From NCBI GenBank assembly GCA_964564625.1, contig CAZMBE010000009.1, forward strand, positions 1-64,000: 64,000 nucleotides of DNA, in the 5' to 3' direction. Below, piece after piece: positions 8,261 to 17,200 of the stretch (positions within the stretch are counted from its first letter, which is position 1; the number at the start of each line of letters is the position of its first letter). The position numbers and the translations under genes were made by a program. This DNA is from UBA2185 sp964564625 (lineage in GTDB: Bacteria; Desulfobacterota; Syntrophia; Syntrophales; UBA2185). The notes under the pieces are model-generated. The model did not search any database. It was not told where the DNA came from and worked only from the letters and a program-made list of their open reading frames with translations.

Positions 8261-8659
8261 TTAACCACCCTCCGCTTCCTTAATTACAAAATCATGATAT
8301 TCCCTCGAATCTAGAAGGTCGTCAAGCTCTTCCAAATCCTTCATTTCTACAACGATCATCCATCCCGTATCATGAGGATCACTGTTGATAATACCGATAT
8401 CGTCCAGTAAATCCTCATTGACATTAATTACTTCACCACTGACCGGTGACATGAGTTCAAAAACACCCTTCGAGGATTCTATGGTTCCAAAAGGCTCATC
8501 CCGCTCCACACAAGAATCATCTTCGGGGAGTTCGATCGCGAGGATCTCTCCTAAATTCTCCTGCGCGTAGTCGGTGATACCGATTGTAGCTAATTCACCC
8601 TCAACTCTTACCCATGCATGTTCCCGATTATAAAGAAGATCATCTGGAAATACCTTCAT
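8261..8659 (-). CDS. gcvH: glycine cleavage H protein paralogue (lipoyl carrier)
   Basis: A 132-residue biotinyl/lipoyl-fold protein. The lipoyl-lysine is expected at TIESSKGVFELMSPVSG, about residue 64, and REHAWVRVEG, GITDYAQENLGEI and DTGWMIVVEM are typical of GcvH. It differs from the second GcvH of this window (51,320): the attachment site reads ESSKGV rather than ESVKSV, and the C-terminus is more acidic. It is placed beside the octanoyltransferase gene rather than with the P and T proteins. It may be the primary lipoylation target or a carrier relaying lipoyl groups, or a second H protein; sequence alone does not decide. Confidence 0.88.
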   Translation of the reverse strand: MKVFPDDLLYNREHAWVRVEGELATIGITDYAQENLGEILAIELPEDDSCVERDEPFGTIESSKGVFELMSPVSGEVINVNEDLLDDIGIINSDPHDTGWMIVVEMKDLEELDDLLDSREYHDFVIKEAEGG

Positions 8660-8700
8660 ATCATGACATCCTAATATGTATTGTGTTTCTCACTATATTA

Positions 8701-9789
8701 TTAATGCAATACCGTGAAGTCTTTTGGTACTTTTGTCAAGACCTCAAATCCATTTTCTTTTACCATCACCATATCCTCGATACGAATTCCCCATGCACCG
8801 GGGATATAGACACCGGGTTCTATCGTTATCACCATACCCGCCTCAAGGATATGTTTGGATTTGTCTGCGATCCTCGGTGCTTCATGGACATCAAGCCCGA
8901 CACCATGGCCTGTGCCATGGGTAAAATATTTTCCCATATCCCCGCTTTCTATGCATGTTCTCGCAATGTGATCAATTCCTTTGCACGCGGCACCGGCTTT
9001 CACACATGCCAATGCCTTGTCGTGCGCCTCCTTGACCAGCGAGTACACCTCTTTCTGTTTCTTATCAGCACGACCAACAATGAATGTACAGGTTTCGTCA
9101 GAATGATAACCGTTACATACAGCACCGTAATCAATCATGACGACATCTCCATTTTTGATCTTACAAGACCCCGGTGTAGCATGAGGTTGAGATGAGTTTA
9201 CACCCGTCGCCACAATAGTGGAAAAAGAAACTTCTTCTGCTCCAGCTCTGACTATACGATAGTCCAATTCTATGGCAATATCTTTCTCACTGACGCCAGG
9301 CTTTATGAATTCATACACAGTGCCAAGGGCTTTATATGCTATATCAGCGGCTTTCCTTATATGTGAAAGTTCCTTTTTATCTTTAACAGCCCTGATGGTA
9401 TCTATTTCGTGAGACATGGGTTTTAACTTTACAGACTTGAGTTTTTTCTTCAGTTTCATATAGTTAGTGACATTCATTGATGTTGATTCAAACCCTATGG
9501 ATTTTAAACTGGTATCTAAGATGACGGCCTCGATTCCCTCTGCCTTTTCCCGATACTGGAAAATCTCTACATCACGGACTTCTCTTTTTGCTTGATTCGT
9601 ATAACGGCCGTCAACCATAAGCAACTTTTGCCTCTTTCCTATAAGCAGTGCCCCATCACTGCCCCTGAAACCAGTTAAATAACGAACATTTTTTATATCA
9701 AGAAAAAGCAACGCTTCCACATTATGGCTATTAAGGCTCGACAGTACTTTTGATATCCTCTGGGATGATACTGAAGAATTATGACGCAT
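8701..9789 (-). CDS. aminopeptidase P family (Xaa-Pro) metallopeptidase
   Basis: A 362-residue M24B peptidase that removes or cleaves next to proline in peptides in the cytoplasm. The N-terminal creatinase-like domain (LDIKNVRYLTGFRGSDG) is followed by the pita-bread domain with all five dinuclear-metal ligands: Asp in VMIDYGA, Asp in HSDETCTF, His in GTGHGVGLDVHE, and Glu in ITIEPGVYIPG and IRIEDMV. Length suits the short bacterial YqhT/PepQ type, often located next to efp and accBC, which are not present here. The start overlaps the TPR gene by 11 bases, so both are in one transcription unit leading to gcvH. Confidence 0.93.
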   Translation of the reverse strand: MRHNSSVSSQRISKVLSSLNSHNVEALLFLDIKNVRYLTGFRGSDGALLIGKRQKLLMVDGRYTNQAKREVRDVEIFQYREKAEGIEAVILDTSLKSIGFESTSMNVTNYMKLKKKLKSVKLKPMSHEIDTIRAVKDKKELSHIRKAADIAYKALGTVYEFIKPGVSEKDIAIELDYRIVRAGAEEVSFSTIVATGVNSSQPHATPGSCKIKNGDVVMIDYGAVCNGYHSDETCTFIVGRADKKQKEVYSLVKEAHDKALACVKAGAACKGIDHIARTCIESGDMGKYFTHGTGHGVGLDVHEAPRIADKSKHILEAGMVITIEPGVYIPGAWGIRIEDMVMVKENGFEVLTKVPKDFTVLH

Positions 9790-10477
9790 AACTTTTTAAC
9801 CTGTTGATATTTTTAAGCCACCTTGTAAGTTCTTGAATAACTGCCTCATTTGTTCGTGAATGTGAAGATCCATCCTTTTGTATCCCGGCATTTATCATGG
9901 CCCTTACGTCTTTTAATCTATTCACAACCTGTTGATTTTCGGGATCTCTTTTAAGGATTTCACTAAGTACGTCATGTGCCATATCAAGATGACCCTGTGT
10001 AATGTAGACTTCTGAGAGAGTTAGAGTGTAGAAATCAGATGCAACATGATCAATATTATTATAGTTTTCCTCATCACTTCTATTGATTGTGCCATCTTCA
10101 TTGGATACAAAAGAATTGATTTTGTCAGACAGATCTCTTGCAATCGGTGATTCGGGGTTCAAAGAGATAAATTTACGATAAAATTTTATCGCTTCCTGCG
10201 TCAGCCCGCCATCCATACAAAGATCGCCGACGCGATTGTAAATCCGGGACAATTGAAGGACCGTATTTTCAACATCTTTGAGAATCTCATTAACTTTTTC
10301 TAAATCTCCCATTTTTAACAAGGCATGACAACGGACAATGTTAACATCAGCGTCTATCGGATAACGTTTAAGCCATGACTCAGCTATGTGCAATGCTTGT
10401 TTATACAGATTCTGCTCTATATAGGCTTCTGCAATAGAAAGTAACTCCTCTCTTTCTTTAATGATACCTTCTTCCAT
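9779..10477 (-). CDS. tetratricopeptide-repeat protein
   Basis: A 232-residue cytoplasmic protein with TPR-like helix pairs (AEAYIEQNLYKQALHIAE, YNRVGDLCMDGGLTQEAI, SEVYITQGHLDMAHDVL) and no signal peptide. The middle has a polar linker around NEDGTINRSDEENYNN. The ATG at 10477 with AAGAG upstream is preferred to a GTG two codons before it. It is the first gene of the unit with aminopeptidase P, gcvH, lipM and hisC. TPRs bind other proteins; the partner is unknown. Confidence 0.75.
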   Translation of the reverse strand: MEEGIIKEREELLSIAEAYIEQNLYKQALHIAESWLKRYPIDADVNIVRCHALLKMGDLEKVNEILKDVENTVLQLSRIYNRVGDLCMDGGLTQEAIKFYRKFISLNPESPIARDLSDKINSFVSNEDGTINRSDEENYNNIDHVASDFYTLTLSEVYITQGHLDMAHDVLSEILKRDPENQQVVNRLKDVRAMINAGIQKDGSSHSRTNEAVIQELTRWLKNINRLKSYAS

Positions 10478-10965
10478 AAGCACTCTTTTCGGCAGAGATA
10501 TTTCCTTGCACAGAATATAGGCAAATATCCAAAAATCTTAACGAATTGTACTGCAATAGTGCTACGCCGCTGAGAGCTGTAACACAGCCCCCATGACGTG
10601 TCAAGCAAGAAATCCACACTTTTTTTGTATAATAAATTCCTACTAAATATTATCCTTGTATGGTGATTTTTACATAATATATGTGAAAATCCCCGATTTT
10701 TTACAAGTCCATCGCAAAGTATGTCCGCCATGTGATAGGTATGGGAGTCATCTAACTGCCTTAATTACAAAAGACAATTGATCTTTACTATATTATAAGA
10801 GAAGGATGCAGTATATCTGGCACATTAATTGCTGAGTTTTGTCACTCTAGGCTTCTGTTTTTCATCATAAAGTTTTTTGTCGTAATTGCCGATAATGGTA
10901 ATAGAGAATCCGAGTGATAAACGCTGGCTGAGAAAATTTTTAAAGTCTTTGAAATCGTAAAAGAA
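10478..10965. other. non-coding spacer between divergent operons
   Basis: No gene is seen in these 488 bases between the TPR gene and the riboswitch. Open frames here lack ribosome sites and family likeness. The stretch should hold the promoters for both the minus-strand TPR operon and the plus-strand pilin operon, but I could not assign clear -35/-10 pairs. Confidence 0.6.
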
Positions 10966-11060
10966 GTCCTGAAAAAGGCAAACTGTTTGAAAAGACAGGA
11001 CGTAAAGCTACTGGCCTAAGTCTCACTGTAAAGTGGATAAGGCAGCAGGGTTGCCGGACG
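10966..11060 (+). promoter_or_regulatory. cyclic-di-GMP riboswitch (GEMM-I)
   Basis: The core of the GEMM-I aptamer can be followed base by base. The outer P1 pairs GTCC (10966-10969) with GGAC (11056-11059), then GGCAA (10977) with TTGCC (11051). P2 is CTGTTT-GAAA-AGACAG with the GNRA tetraloop, followed by the conserved GGACGTAAAGC. P3 carries the tetraloop receptor CCTAAG opposite ATAAGG and ends GGCAGCAGGGTTGCC. The base two before the conserved CAAA cytosine is G, as in cyclic-di-GMP aptamers; GEMM-Ib cGAMP aptamers carry A there. It lies 200 bases upstream of the DsbC-pilin-PilY1 operon and is expected to make it respond to cyclic di-GMP. Confidence 0.88.
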
Positions 11061-11140
11061 ATTACAATGCCCTACTTATGCTGGTGTAAAGTGCGGCATT
11101 GAATATGCCACGCACACCGTCTAAAAACCCTGCCGACGTT
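11061..11140 (+). promoter_or_regulatory. candidate riboswitch expression platform
   Basis: AACCCTGC at 11126-11133 is perfectly complementary to GCAGGGTT at 11045-11052, which belongs to the 3' side of the aptamer. The aptamer fold and this long-range pairing exclude each other. A second hairpin, AATGCC with GGCATT (about 11066-11100), lies between. No clear U-run follows, so the mechanism may be a non-classical terminator, Rho access or a translational effect. Whether ligand turns expression on or off cannot be told. Confidence 0.4.
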
Positions 11141-11260
11141 AAAGTATACCTTTTATATTATATGAAAAATCGATGCTTTACTTGATTTTGTATAGAAAGT
11201 ATGACATAACGCGCAAAAAGGAAATCCTTTTAAAAAAAAAATTAATAGAGAGGTATAGAA

Positions 11261-12070
11261 TTGATAAAAAAGAGCTTACTTTTTGCGGTTGCGATCCTTG
11301 CAGGTGCCTTACTACTATTTACCCCCATGCATTCGGTATATTGCTTTGCTTCGGAGGGAGATGCCCAAAAGGAAAGGAATGCCTGTCTTGCCATAAGTGG
11401 TGGAGAGCTTAAAGATGTATTAATGAAGCTCAATGTTCCTGGAGCAAAAATACTGAACATTGCCGAGAGTCCTGTAAGGGGGCTTTGTGAAATAGTGATC
11501 GATAATATGGGGCGCATGGGAATTTTTTATCTTGATAGTGATAAAAAATACCTCATCTTTGGTTCCTTGGTGGAACTTGCGGGTATGTCTGACAAGACAA
11601 GTGAGAGCATCAGGAAGATTCAAGACAAGAAGAGGATAGACATAACGAAAATTCCTGTGAACGAAGCGCTTATTCTTGGGGAGAACGGTGCTTCCAGAAA
11701 GATAATTGTTTTTACCGACCCGGATTGTCCTTTTTGCGGCCAGCTCCATGAGACCATGAAAAAGATTGTCGCGAAAAGAAAAGACATCGCCTTTTTTATA
11801 AAATTCTTACCCCTGGAGTTTCATAAAGACGCTTACTGGAAGGCACAGAGTATCGTGTGTAATAAATCACTGAAGATGCTTGAGGACAACTTCGCAAAGA
11901 AGGAAATACCCAGGCCGGGATGCACTACCGAAGAGGTCAACAACTCTATGAAGCTTGCTGCATCATTCGGTATTTCGGGAACTCCCGCACTGATACTTCC
12001 AGACGGGAGGATACGAGAGGGAGCCATGCCCGAGGCGGATTTGATAGATTTGATTGACGGGAAAAAATAA
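11261..12070 (+). CDS. DsbC-like thiol:disulfide isomerase
   Basis: A 269-residue exported protein with an N-terminal signal/hydrophobic segment (MIKKSLLFAVAILAGALLLF). A DsbC-type dimerisation region (about residues 40-125) is followed by a thioredoxin fold with the redox motif DPDCPFCGQ at about residue 155 and the cis-proline in GTPALI. It shuffles or donates disulfides in the periplasm. The start is TTG with GAGAGG upstream. As first gene of the minor-pilin/PilY1 operon it is well placed to fold the cysteine-rich PilY1, which has many Cys in its N-terminal half; that partnership is inferred. A DsbD-like reductase is not in the window. Confidence 0.88.
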   Translation: MIKKSLLFAVAILAGALLLFTPMHSVYCFASEGDAQKERNACLAISGGELKDVLMKLNVPGAKILNIAESPVRGLCEIVIDNMGRMGIFYLDSDKKYLIFGSLVELAGMSDKTSESIRKIQDKKRIDITKIPVNEALILGENGASRKIIVFTDPDCPFCGQLHETMKKIVAKRKDIAFFIKFLPLEFHKDAYWKAQSIVCNKSLKMLEDNFAKKEIPRPGCTTEEVNNSMKLAASFGISGTPALILPDGRIREGAMPEADLIDLIDGKK

Positions 12071-12071
12071 C

Positions 12072-12554
12072 ATGAGAAACCGCAAAGGATTTTCGCTCAT
12101 TGAGCTGATTGTCGTTATTGGTTTATTGGCAGTCATTGCCGCCATTGCGGGATTAAATTTGCGCAACTATACATTAAACAGAAATCTCAAAACGGCGGCG
12201 AGGAATATTGTGGCTGACTTTTCTCTCTGCAAGGCAAGGGCAATGTCCGAGAATGTAGCATATCAAATCATTTTTAACGTTGCCGGGGGCGATTATACCA
12301 TTCAACCTACTAACGTCACCAAGCGACCCCTTTCTCTATCGGAAGGCGGATCGGACATAAGAATCGTGAGTGCCGGTTTCGGACCGGCACAATCACAGAC
12401 GGTTGTCTTCGATACGAGGGGCATGGTGACGCCCTTGGGGAACCCTGCACCTAATGTGGATGGTGTTGTGCTGGCAAACAACAGTAGAAATTCTACAGCT
12501 ACAATAACTGTCAATGCGATGGGAAGGACCTATGTCACGTTTAATATCCAATAG
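12072..12554 (+). CDS. fimT: type IV minor prepilin, FimT/GspH family
   Basis: A 160-residue prepilin with the leader MRNRKG, cleaved before FSLIELIVVIG by prepilin peptidase, with Glu5 of the mature protein present, followed by about 20 hydrophobic residues. The C-terminal beta domain ends DTRGMV...VNAMGRTYV, as in GspH/FimT (pseudopilin H family). The ATG at 12072, one base after the DsbC gene's stop, gives the expected short leader; a TTG six codons upstream would lengthen it. FimT-type pilins prime pilus assembly, and some bind DNA during natural transformation. Confidence 0.88.
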   Translation: MRNRKGFSLIELIVVIGLLAVIAAIAGLNLRNYTLNRNLKTAARNIVADFSLCKARAMSENVAYQIIFNVAGGDYTIQPTNVTKRPLSLSEGGSDIRIVSAGFGPAQSQTVVFDTRGMVTPLGNPAPNVDGVVLANNSRNSTATITVNAMGRTYVTFNIQ

Positions 12555-13029
12555 TAGGGGTATCGGCCTCATTGAGGTAGTTATTTCCATATTTCTGGTC
12601 ACCGTTGGCGTTTTGGCCATTTTGTCCATGCAGCCATCGGCGTGGAGACTGGTAGGAAAGTCTGATTATCTGGGCAGGGGCGCCGGGATCCTGCATAGAG
12701 AGTTGGAAAGAAGAGAAGCCTGCATCATGAATCCCTGCAATACTGTCACCACAGGCACGGCAACAGCCCCCCCTATTCTGATCAGCGGCCTTGGGGCAGC
12801 GGCTTCCGGTGATGCTCAATATACGGTAACTACAACAATTACCCCCGTGGCTGGCGTTACGAACGCATGGAGGGTTACTGCCACGGTTACATGGCCCGAT
12901 CAACAGATACACGGTTACAGAAATCTTACGGAAAGCATAGTAGTGGCACAGCAGCAACGTTCACGGTTCGCATTCCCCCAGGATGGTGCAGGCACGTGCA
13001 CAGGTAACGGCAATTGTACTTTGCCATGA
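12532..13029 (+). CDS. pilV: type IV minor pilin PilV-like
   Basis: A 165-residue prepilin with leader MSRLISNSRG, cleaved before IGLIEVVISIFLV, the class III signal of PilV/GspI proteins, with Glu5 retained. The soluble part carries a pair of cysteines in CIMNPC and a C-terminal CTGNGNC, suggesting disulfide-stabilised loops. The ATG at 12532 has AAGGA upstream and overlaps fimT by 23 bases. PilV belongs with PilW, PilX and PilY1 to the priming complex at the pilus tip. Confidence 0.82.
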   Translation: MSRLISNSRGIGLIEVVISIFLVTVGVLAILSMQPSAWRLVGKSDYLGRGAGILHRELERREACIMNPCNTVTTGTATAPPILISGLGAAASGDAQYTVTTTITPVAGVTNAWRVTATVTWPDQQIHGYRNLTESIVVAQQQRSRFAFPQDGAGTCTGNGNCTLP

Positions 13030-13054
13030 CCATGTGAGAGTGAGAAGGATGTGT

Positions 13055-13786
13055 ATGAATAATACGAGAGGATTTACACTTATTGAGATCATCGTAGCCG
13101 TGGCAGTTTCGTTGATTATGCTGTTCGCCATCGGTGCGGCAATTGAATCTGCATCGAGATCATCCGGGGGCATAGAGAGAAAGCTTACTGCCCAGCAGGA
13201 TGTTCGGACTGCCCTGGAGCTTATGGCAATGGAAATCAGGATGGCGTCCTATAACCCGATATTTGCGAGCAATAACGCACTCTGGCTTAATCCCGGTACC
13301 TGTGCCGGTTTCTCCGGCAATCCACTATGGGGGGGCATACAGTCGGCGACGGCAAATTCAATCACTGTGGAAATGGATATCTCTGATGGTGCCGGCGGCG
13401 ATGGGAACGGCCTTATTATGGGGTCTCCTGCGGAAAGCAACGAAATCATCAATTATAACTACGTGACTGCCGGTACGGATCGCGTAATTACAAGAACTAC
13501 AAATTGTGGTGGGGCTCAGCCCTTTCTGGGTGATTTCTCGGCCAGCGGAAACCCCCGCACGGTGAGGGTCATCAATGCAGACCTTGGCATCCCGGTTTTC
13601 CGTTACTTTGACGGGCAAGAGACTTCTTGGGCCATCGACACAAACGCGGGTGTTAATACCGCACAGATTCCCAATATTCGAATGATAGAAATCACCCTGG
13701 CGGTAGAAACGGACGAAATTAATCCGGACACAAAACAGAGGCGAAGAATGATTTACTCAACCCGCGAGATATTAAGAAACCATTGA
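13055..13786 (+). CDS. pilW: type IV minor pilin PilW-like
   Basis: A 243-residue prepilin with leader MNNTRG before FTLIEIIVAVAVSLIML and a long soluble domain, the size of PilW/GspJ proteins. MAMEIRMASYNP after the helix and MIEITLAVETDE near the end are typical PilW features. GAGAAGG lies at proper distance from the ATG at 13055; an ATG two codons earlier sits directly on that site. It is 25 bases after pilV in the same operon and is expected to link PilX/PilY1 to the pilus. Confidence 0.85.
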   Translation: MNNTRGFTLIEIIVAVAVSLIMLFAIGAAIESASRSSGGIERKLTAQQDVRTALELMAMEIRMASYNPIFASNNALWLNPGTCAGFSGNPLWGGIQSATANSITVEMDISDGAGGDGNGLIMGSPAESNEIINYNYVTAGTDRVITRTTNCGGAQPFLGDFSASGNPRTVRVINADLGIPVFRYFDGQETSWAIDTNAGVNTAQIPNIRMIEITLAVETDEINPDTKQRRRMIYSTREILRNH

Positions 13787-13799
13787 TTGGCGAGGGATC

Positions 13800-14285
13800 A
13801 TGCGTAATAATACACAGGTAGCGTTGCGGCTAAGAAAATCTGAGAAGGGATTTGCCCTTATCGCGGCTATCATGGCCTGCCTTATCTTGCTTGCCTTGGG
13901 AATGCTGGTGTATTCTCTCTCGACTCAGGATATCCGGACAAGCGTAAAAATTGTCGGCGACAAACGCGCTCTCGCGTCCGCGGAAGAGGGTATTCACAGC
14001 GTCTGTCAAGCCTTTGATCCCCAGACCACCCCTGTCACTTCGCCGGTAACCACAACAAGGGCGGATGGGGTGTCCAATTATACCATCAATTATCCGGCCA
14101 CGGCCCCCACAACTGGTCCCATGGGTATACGTCTCGCGGGCTACGATATCGGGGGTGGTAGGATCTATGGGGACAGGAGATATAACATAAGCGTGACGGG
14201 AAGAAGCACGGAGTATAACACAGAGGTAACAATCGGTGTGGGCTTGGGGTATGGTCCGGTGGATATTACCACCTTGTACCAGTAA
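13800..14285 (+). CDS. pilX: type IV minor pilin PilX-like
   Basis: A 161-residue protein with the leader MRNNTQVALRLRKSEKG followed by FALIAAIMACLILLALGMLV, matching the PilX group (KGxALI pattern, no Glu5 in the mature sequence, as in many PilX proteins). It then has the PilX-like stretch RTSVKIVGDKRALASAEEG. It lies 14 bases after pilW and 10 before pilY1. In Pseudomonas PilX helps assemble the tip complex holding PilY1. Confidence 0.8.
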   Translation: MRNNTQVALRLRKSEKGFALIAAIMACLILLALGMLVYSLSTQDIRTSVKIVGDKRALASAEEGIHSVCQAFDPQTTPVTSPVTTTRADGVSNYTINYPATAPTTGPMGIRLAGYDIGGGRIYGDRRYNISVTGRSTEYNTEVTIGVGLGYGPVDITTLYQ

Positions 14286-14294
14286 GGAGGTTGT

Positions 14295-17200
14295 ATGAAA
14301 TTCAGGAGGATTTTCGCATTTTTTATCTGTATCAGCGTATGCATCGTATCGTTCGCGGGGGTTTCCTCTGCGCAGGCACCAACGGCCGCCACCGGCGAAG
14401 AAATGCTGTTTACCATATCCACATCCCCGGATGCCTTGATCCTCATCGACCTTTCGGGAAGCATGGAATGGAATCCGGCAGGGGGCACTGCAAAATGGGG
14501 CAATTCTTCATGTACAGGGACTTTTTCTTCGACATATGGAGGGAGTTATACCACTGATTGCCGGAGAATCGCAATCGCCAAAAGGGCCCTCTTTTCTCTT
14601 TTTGACGATAATAATGACAATGTGATCAACAAGAATGACGAGGGCAGTCTCGGCGTCAGGATAGGGTTCATGAGGTTCCGGGACGGTAACGATACGGCGG
14701 GTAGTTGGAGCACGGGAAACAGCAGGGTTTTGTGCCCCATCGGATCAGCCTACAGCAGGTTGTTCTGTGCCAATGCTTCGAGTTGCGCCTCGACAGTAAC
14801 GTCCTGTTCCAACCAGGGCTGTCAAATTACCGGTTGGACAGAATGCATCGTCGGTGAGATTGCGAACGGAGGGACGCCCTTAGCCATGTCGCTCTACGAG
14901 GCGAAGCTGTATCTTGATGCCCATAAGGCAGCGGATGCTGCCGGGGCGTGCCGGCAGAAGTTCGTGATTCTTATTTCAGACGGGGCGGACACCTATGCGT
15001 GCGGCAGTGACGGTCAGGAATGTAAAAACAGCGCCGATGCTGCCGGGTATTCCAGACGATTTAAAGGAAGAAGAGAAGTAGTGGCCCGGGTCAAGGCCCT
15101 CTCTGATGCGGGGTACAAGGTTTTTGTCATCGGGTTCGGATCCAGCATGCCCACGTATCTCCAGAATACCCTCAACTGGGCGGCATACTATGGTGGAACG
15201 GACGACCCCAACGTGACCAACTCAGGGAGCACAACCGGGTATAGCATCCCTACGGGTTCGTTATATCCTACCAGTGCCGCAACAAGTTGTTTGGGGGCCT
15301 ACAGCCCTCTCTGCTGTCAGGATGAGACGATCACAAGCATGAAAACAGGAACCTGTCTTAGCACGAACTATTCCTATTTTTATGCGCCGTCAAACGACCC
15401 AGGAGATACCCCTCTCTCAGGGTATGCCTTTCTTGCCGCGGACGCGGATGCCCTCTCCGCGGCATTGAAGACGGCTATTACCCTCATCCAGCAGGCGACC
15501 TTTTCCTTCACCCAGGCCTCCGTCCAGGCCTCCCGTACGGTGGACGAAAATTATCTCTACGAAGCGTCCTTTGATCCCATAAGTAATGACCCTTTCTGGC
15601 ATGGGCATCTGAAAAAATTCCAGATTGATACCAGTGGCAACATCGTTACCCCGGAACTCTACGATGCGGGGCCGGTCCTGCAAACGACTGGTGAATCCAG
15701 CCGAACCATGTATACCTTAATCTCCGGTGCGATGACGTCTTTCACAAATTCCATAGATCCCAGTTATTTCGGATACGCCTCCGCTGATACGACGGCGCGC
15801 GATGCCGTTGTCGGATACATCAGGGGAGATCCTGCATATAACCCGGACAGCCTGAGCGGAAATGTCTTTAAGCTGGGTGATATATTCCGGTCGTCTCCGA
15901 TCACCGTGGGAACGCCGTCTGTCTTCTACGATGACAACCGCGATTTGAATTATTCCAATCCATGCGGAAGCGCGACCAATCTCAATGCTTTTGCGAAACA
16001 CAGGTGCGATCATCCACGCAGCTCTCTCAATGGGTTCCGTATTATTGTCTCGGGGGCAAACGACGGCCAGCTGCACGCCTTTAAGACCTCTGATATGTCG
16101 GAGGCATGGAGCTTCATCCCGCCCAATCTCCTTTCCAAATTAAACCAGATCAGCCACAGCGCGCACCCTGCGAACCTTACCCATACGTATTTTGTCGATG
16201 GGTCGGTAACAGTAGCTGATGTATGGCTCGGAACAGGAGATGGTACAAATAAAGCGTTTGCCGATTGGAAAACGGTTTTGGTTTTCGGTGAAGGGAGAGG
16301 CATCAATCCCAATGCATGGAGTTCCTCGTCATCCTGTGACACAGGATTTAGTCCTGTCTACGGCGCCGGTTATCCCTATTACTGCGGCTTTTACGCCCTC
16401 GATGTTACCAACACCCTCGCTCCTGCCTTCATGTGGCGCCTGGGGGGCACCAGCACGCTTCTGGACTCACTGCAGCAGGCGCCCTATCTGGGTGATCCAT
16501 GGAGCAAGGTAATGCCCGGCAGGGTTATCATCGGCGGTCAGGAAAGATGGGTCGCGTTTATCGGCGCTGGCCACAATGCGACTGACTGCTCGGGCGGCGG
16601 GGCATGTGACAGTCGAGGAAAGGGATTTTTTATTGTTGACATGAAAGATGGGACGGTCATAAGAAGCTTCACCCTCTACAACGATACAAGGATGCAATAC
16701 AGCCTCCCGGCCACCGCCAGCATTGTTGATGCTGATAATGACGGCTTTATCGACACTGCCTACATAGGGGACCTTGGAGGAAACATGTGGAGGTTTAAAC
16801 TGTGCACAAGGATCCAGGGGTCGAGTTGTAATGAATCTTCATGGCAGCAGACGATCCTNNNNNNNNNNNNNNNNNNNNNNNNNNNNNNNNNNNNNNNNNN
16901 NNNNNNNNNNNNNNNNNNNNNNNNNNNNNNNNNNNNNNNNNNNNNNNNNNNNNNNNNNGCACAAGGATCCAGGGGTCGAGTTGTAATGAATCTTCATGGC
17001 AGCAGACGATCCTTTATGATTCCTCCAGCGGCGTGATCCGGCCTATTTACACGATGCCCGCTGCAGCCGTGGACGGAGCGGGGAATCTCTGGATCTACTG
17101 GGGGACAGGCGACAAGAGTGACCCCACCGCCGCCAACGCCCAGGAAAAACTCTATGCCGTGAAGGATAACGACCGCACCACGACTTACACAATCAATAAT

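Noticed and set aside
10417..10731. A 104-codon minus-strand frame in the TPR upstream region
   Set aside because: It overlaps the TPR gene in another frame, has no ribosome site and reads as low-information sequence.
10966..11060. A cGAMP (GEMM-Ib) rather than cyclic-di-GMP riboswitch, as in Geobacter pilus genes
   Set aside because: The ligand-selecting base before the conserved GCAAA is G; GEMM-Ib aptamers carry A there as far as I know. Binding data would be needed for a final answer.
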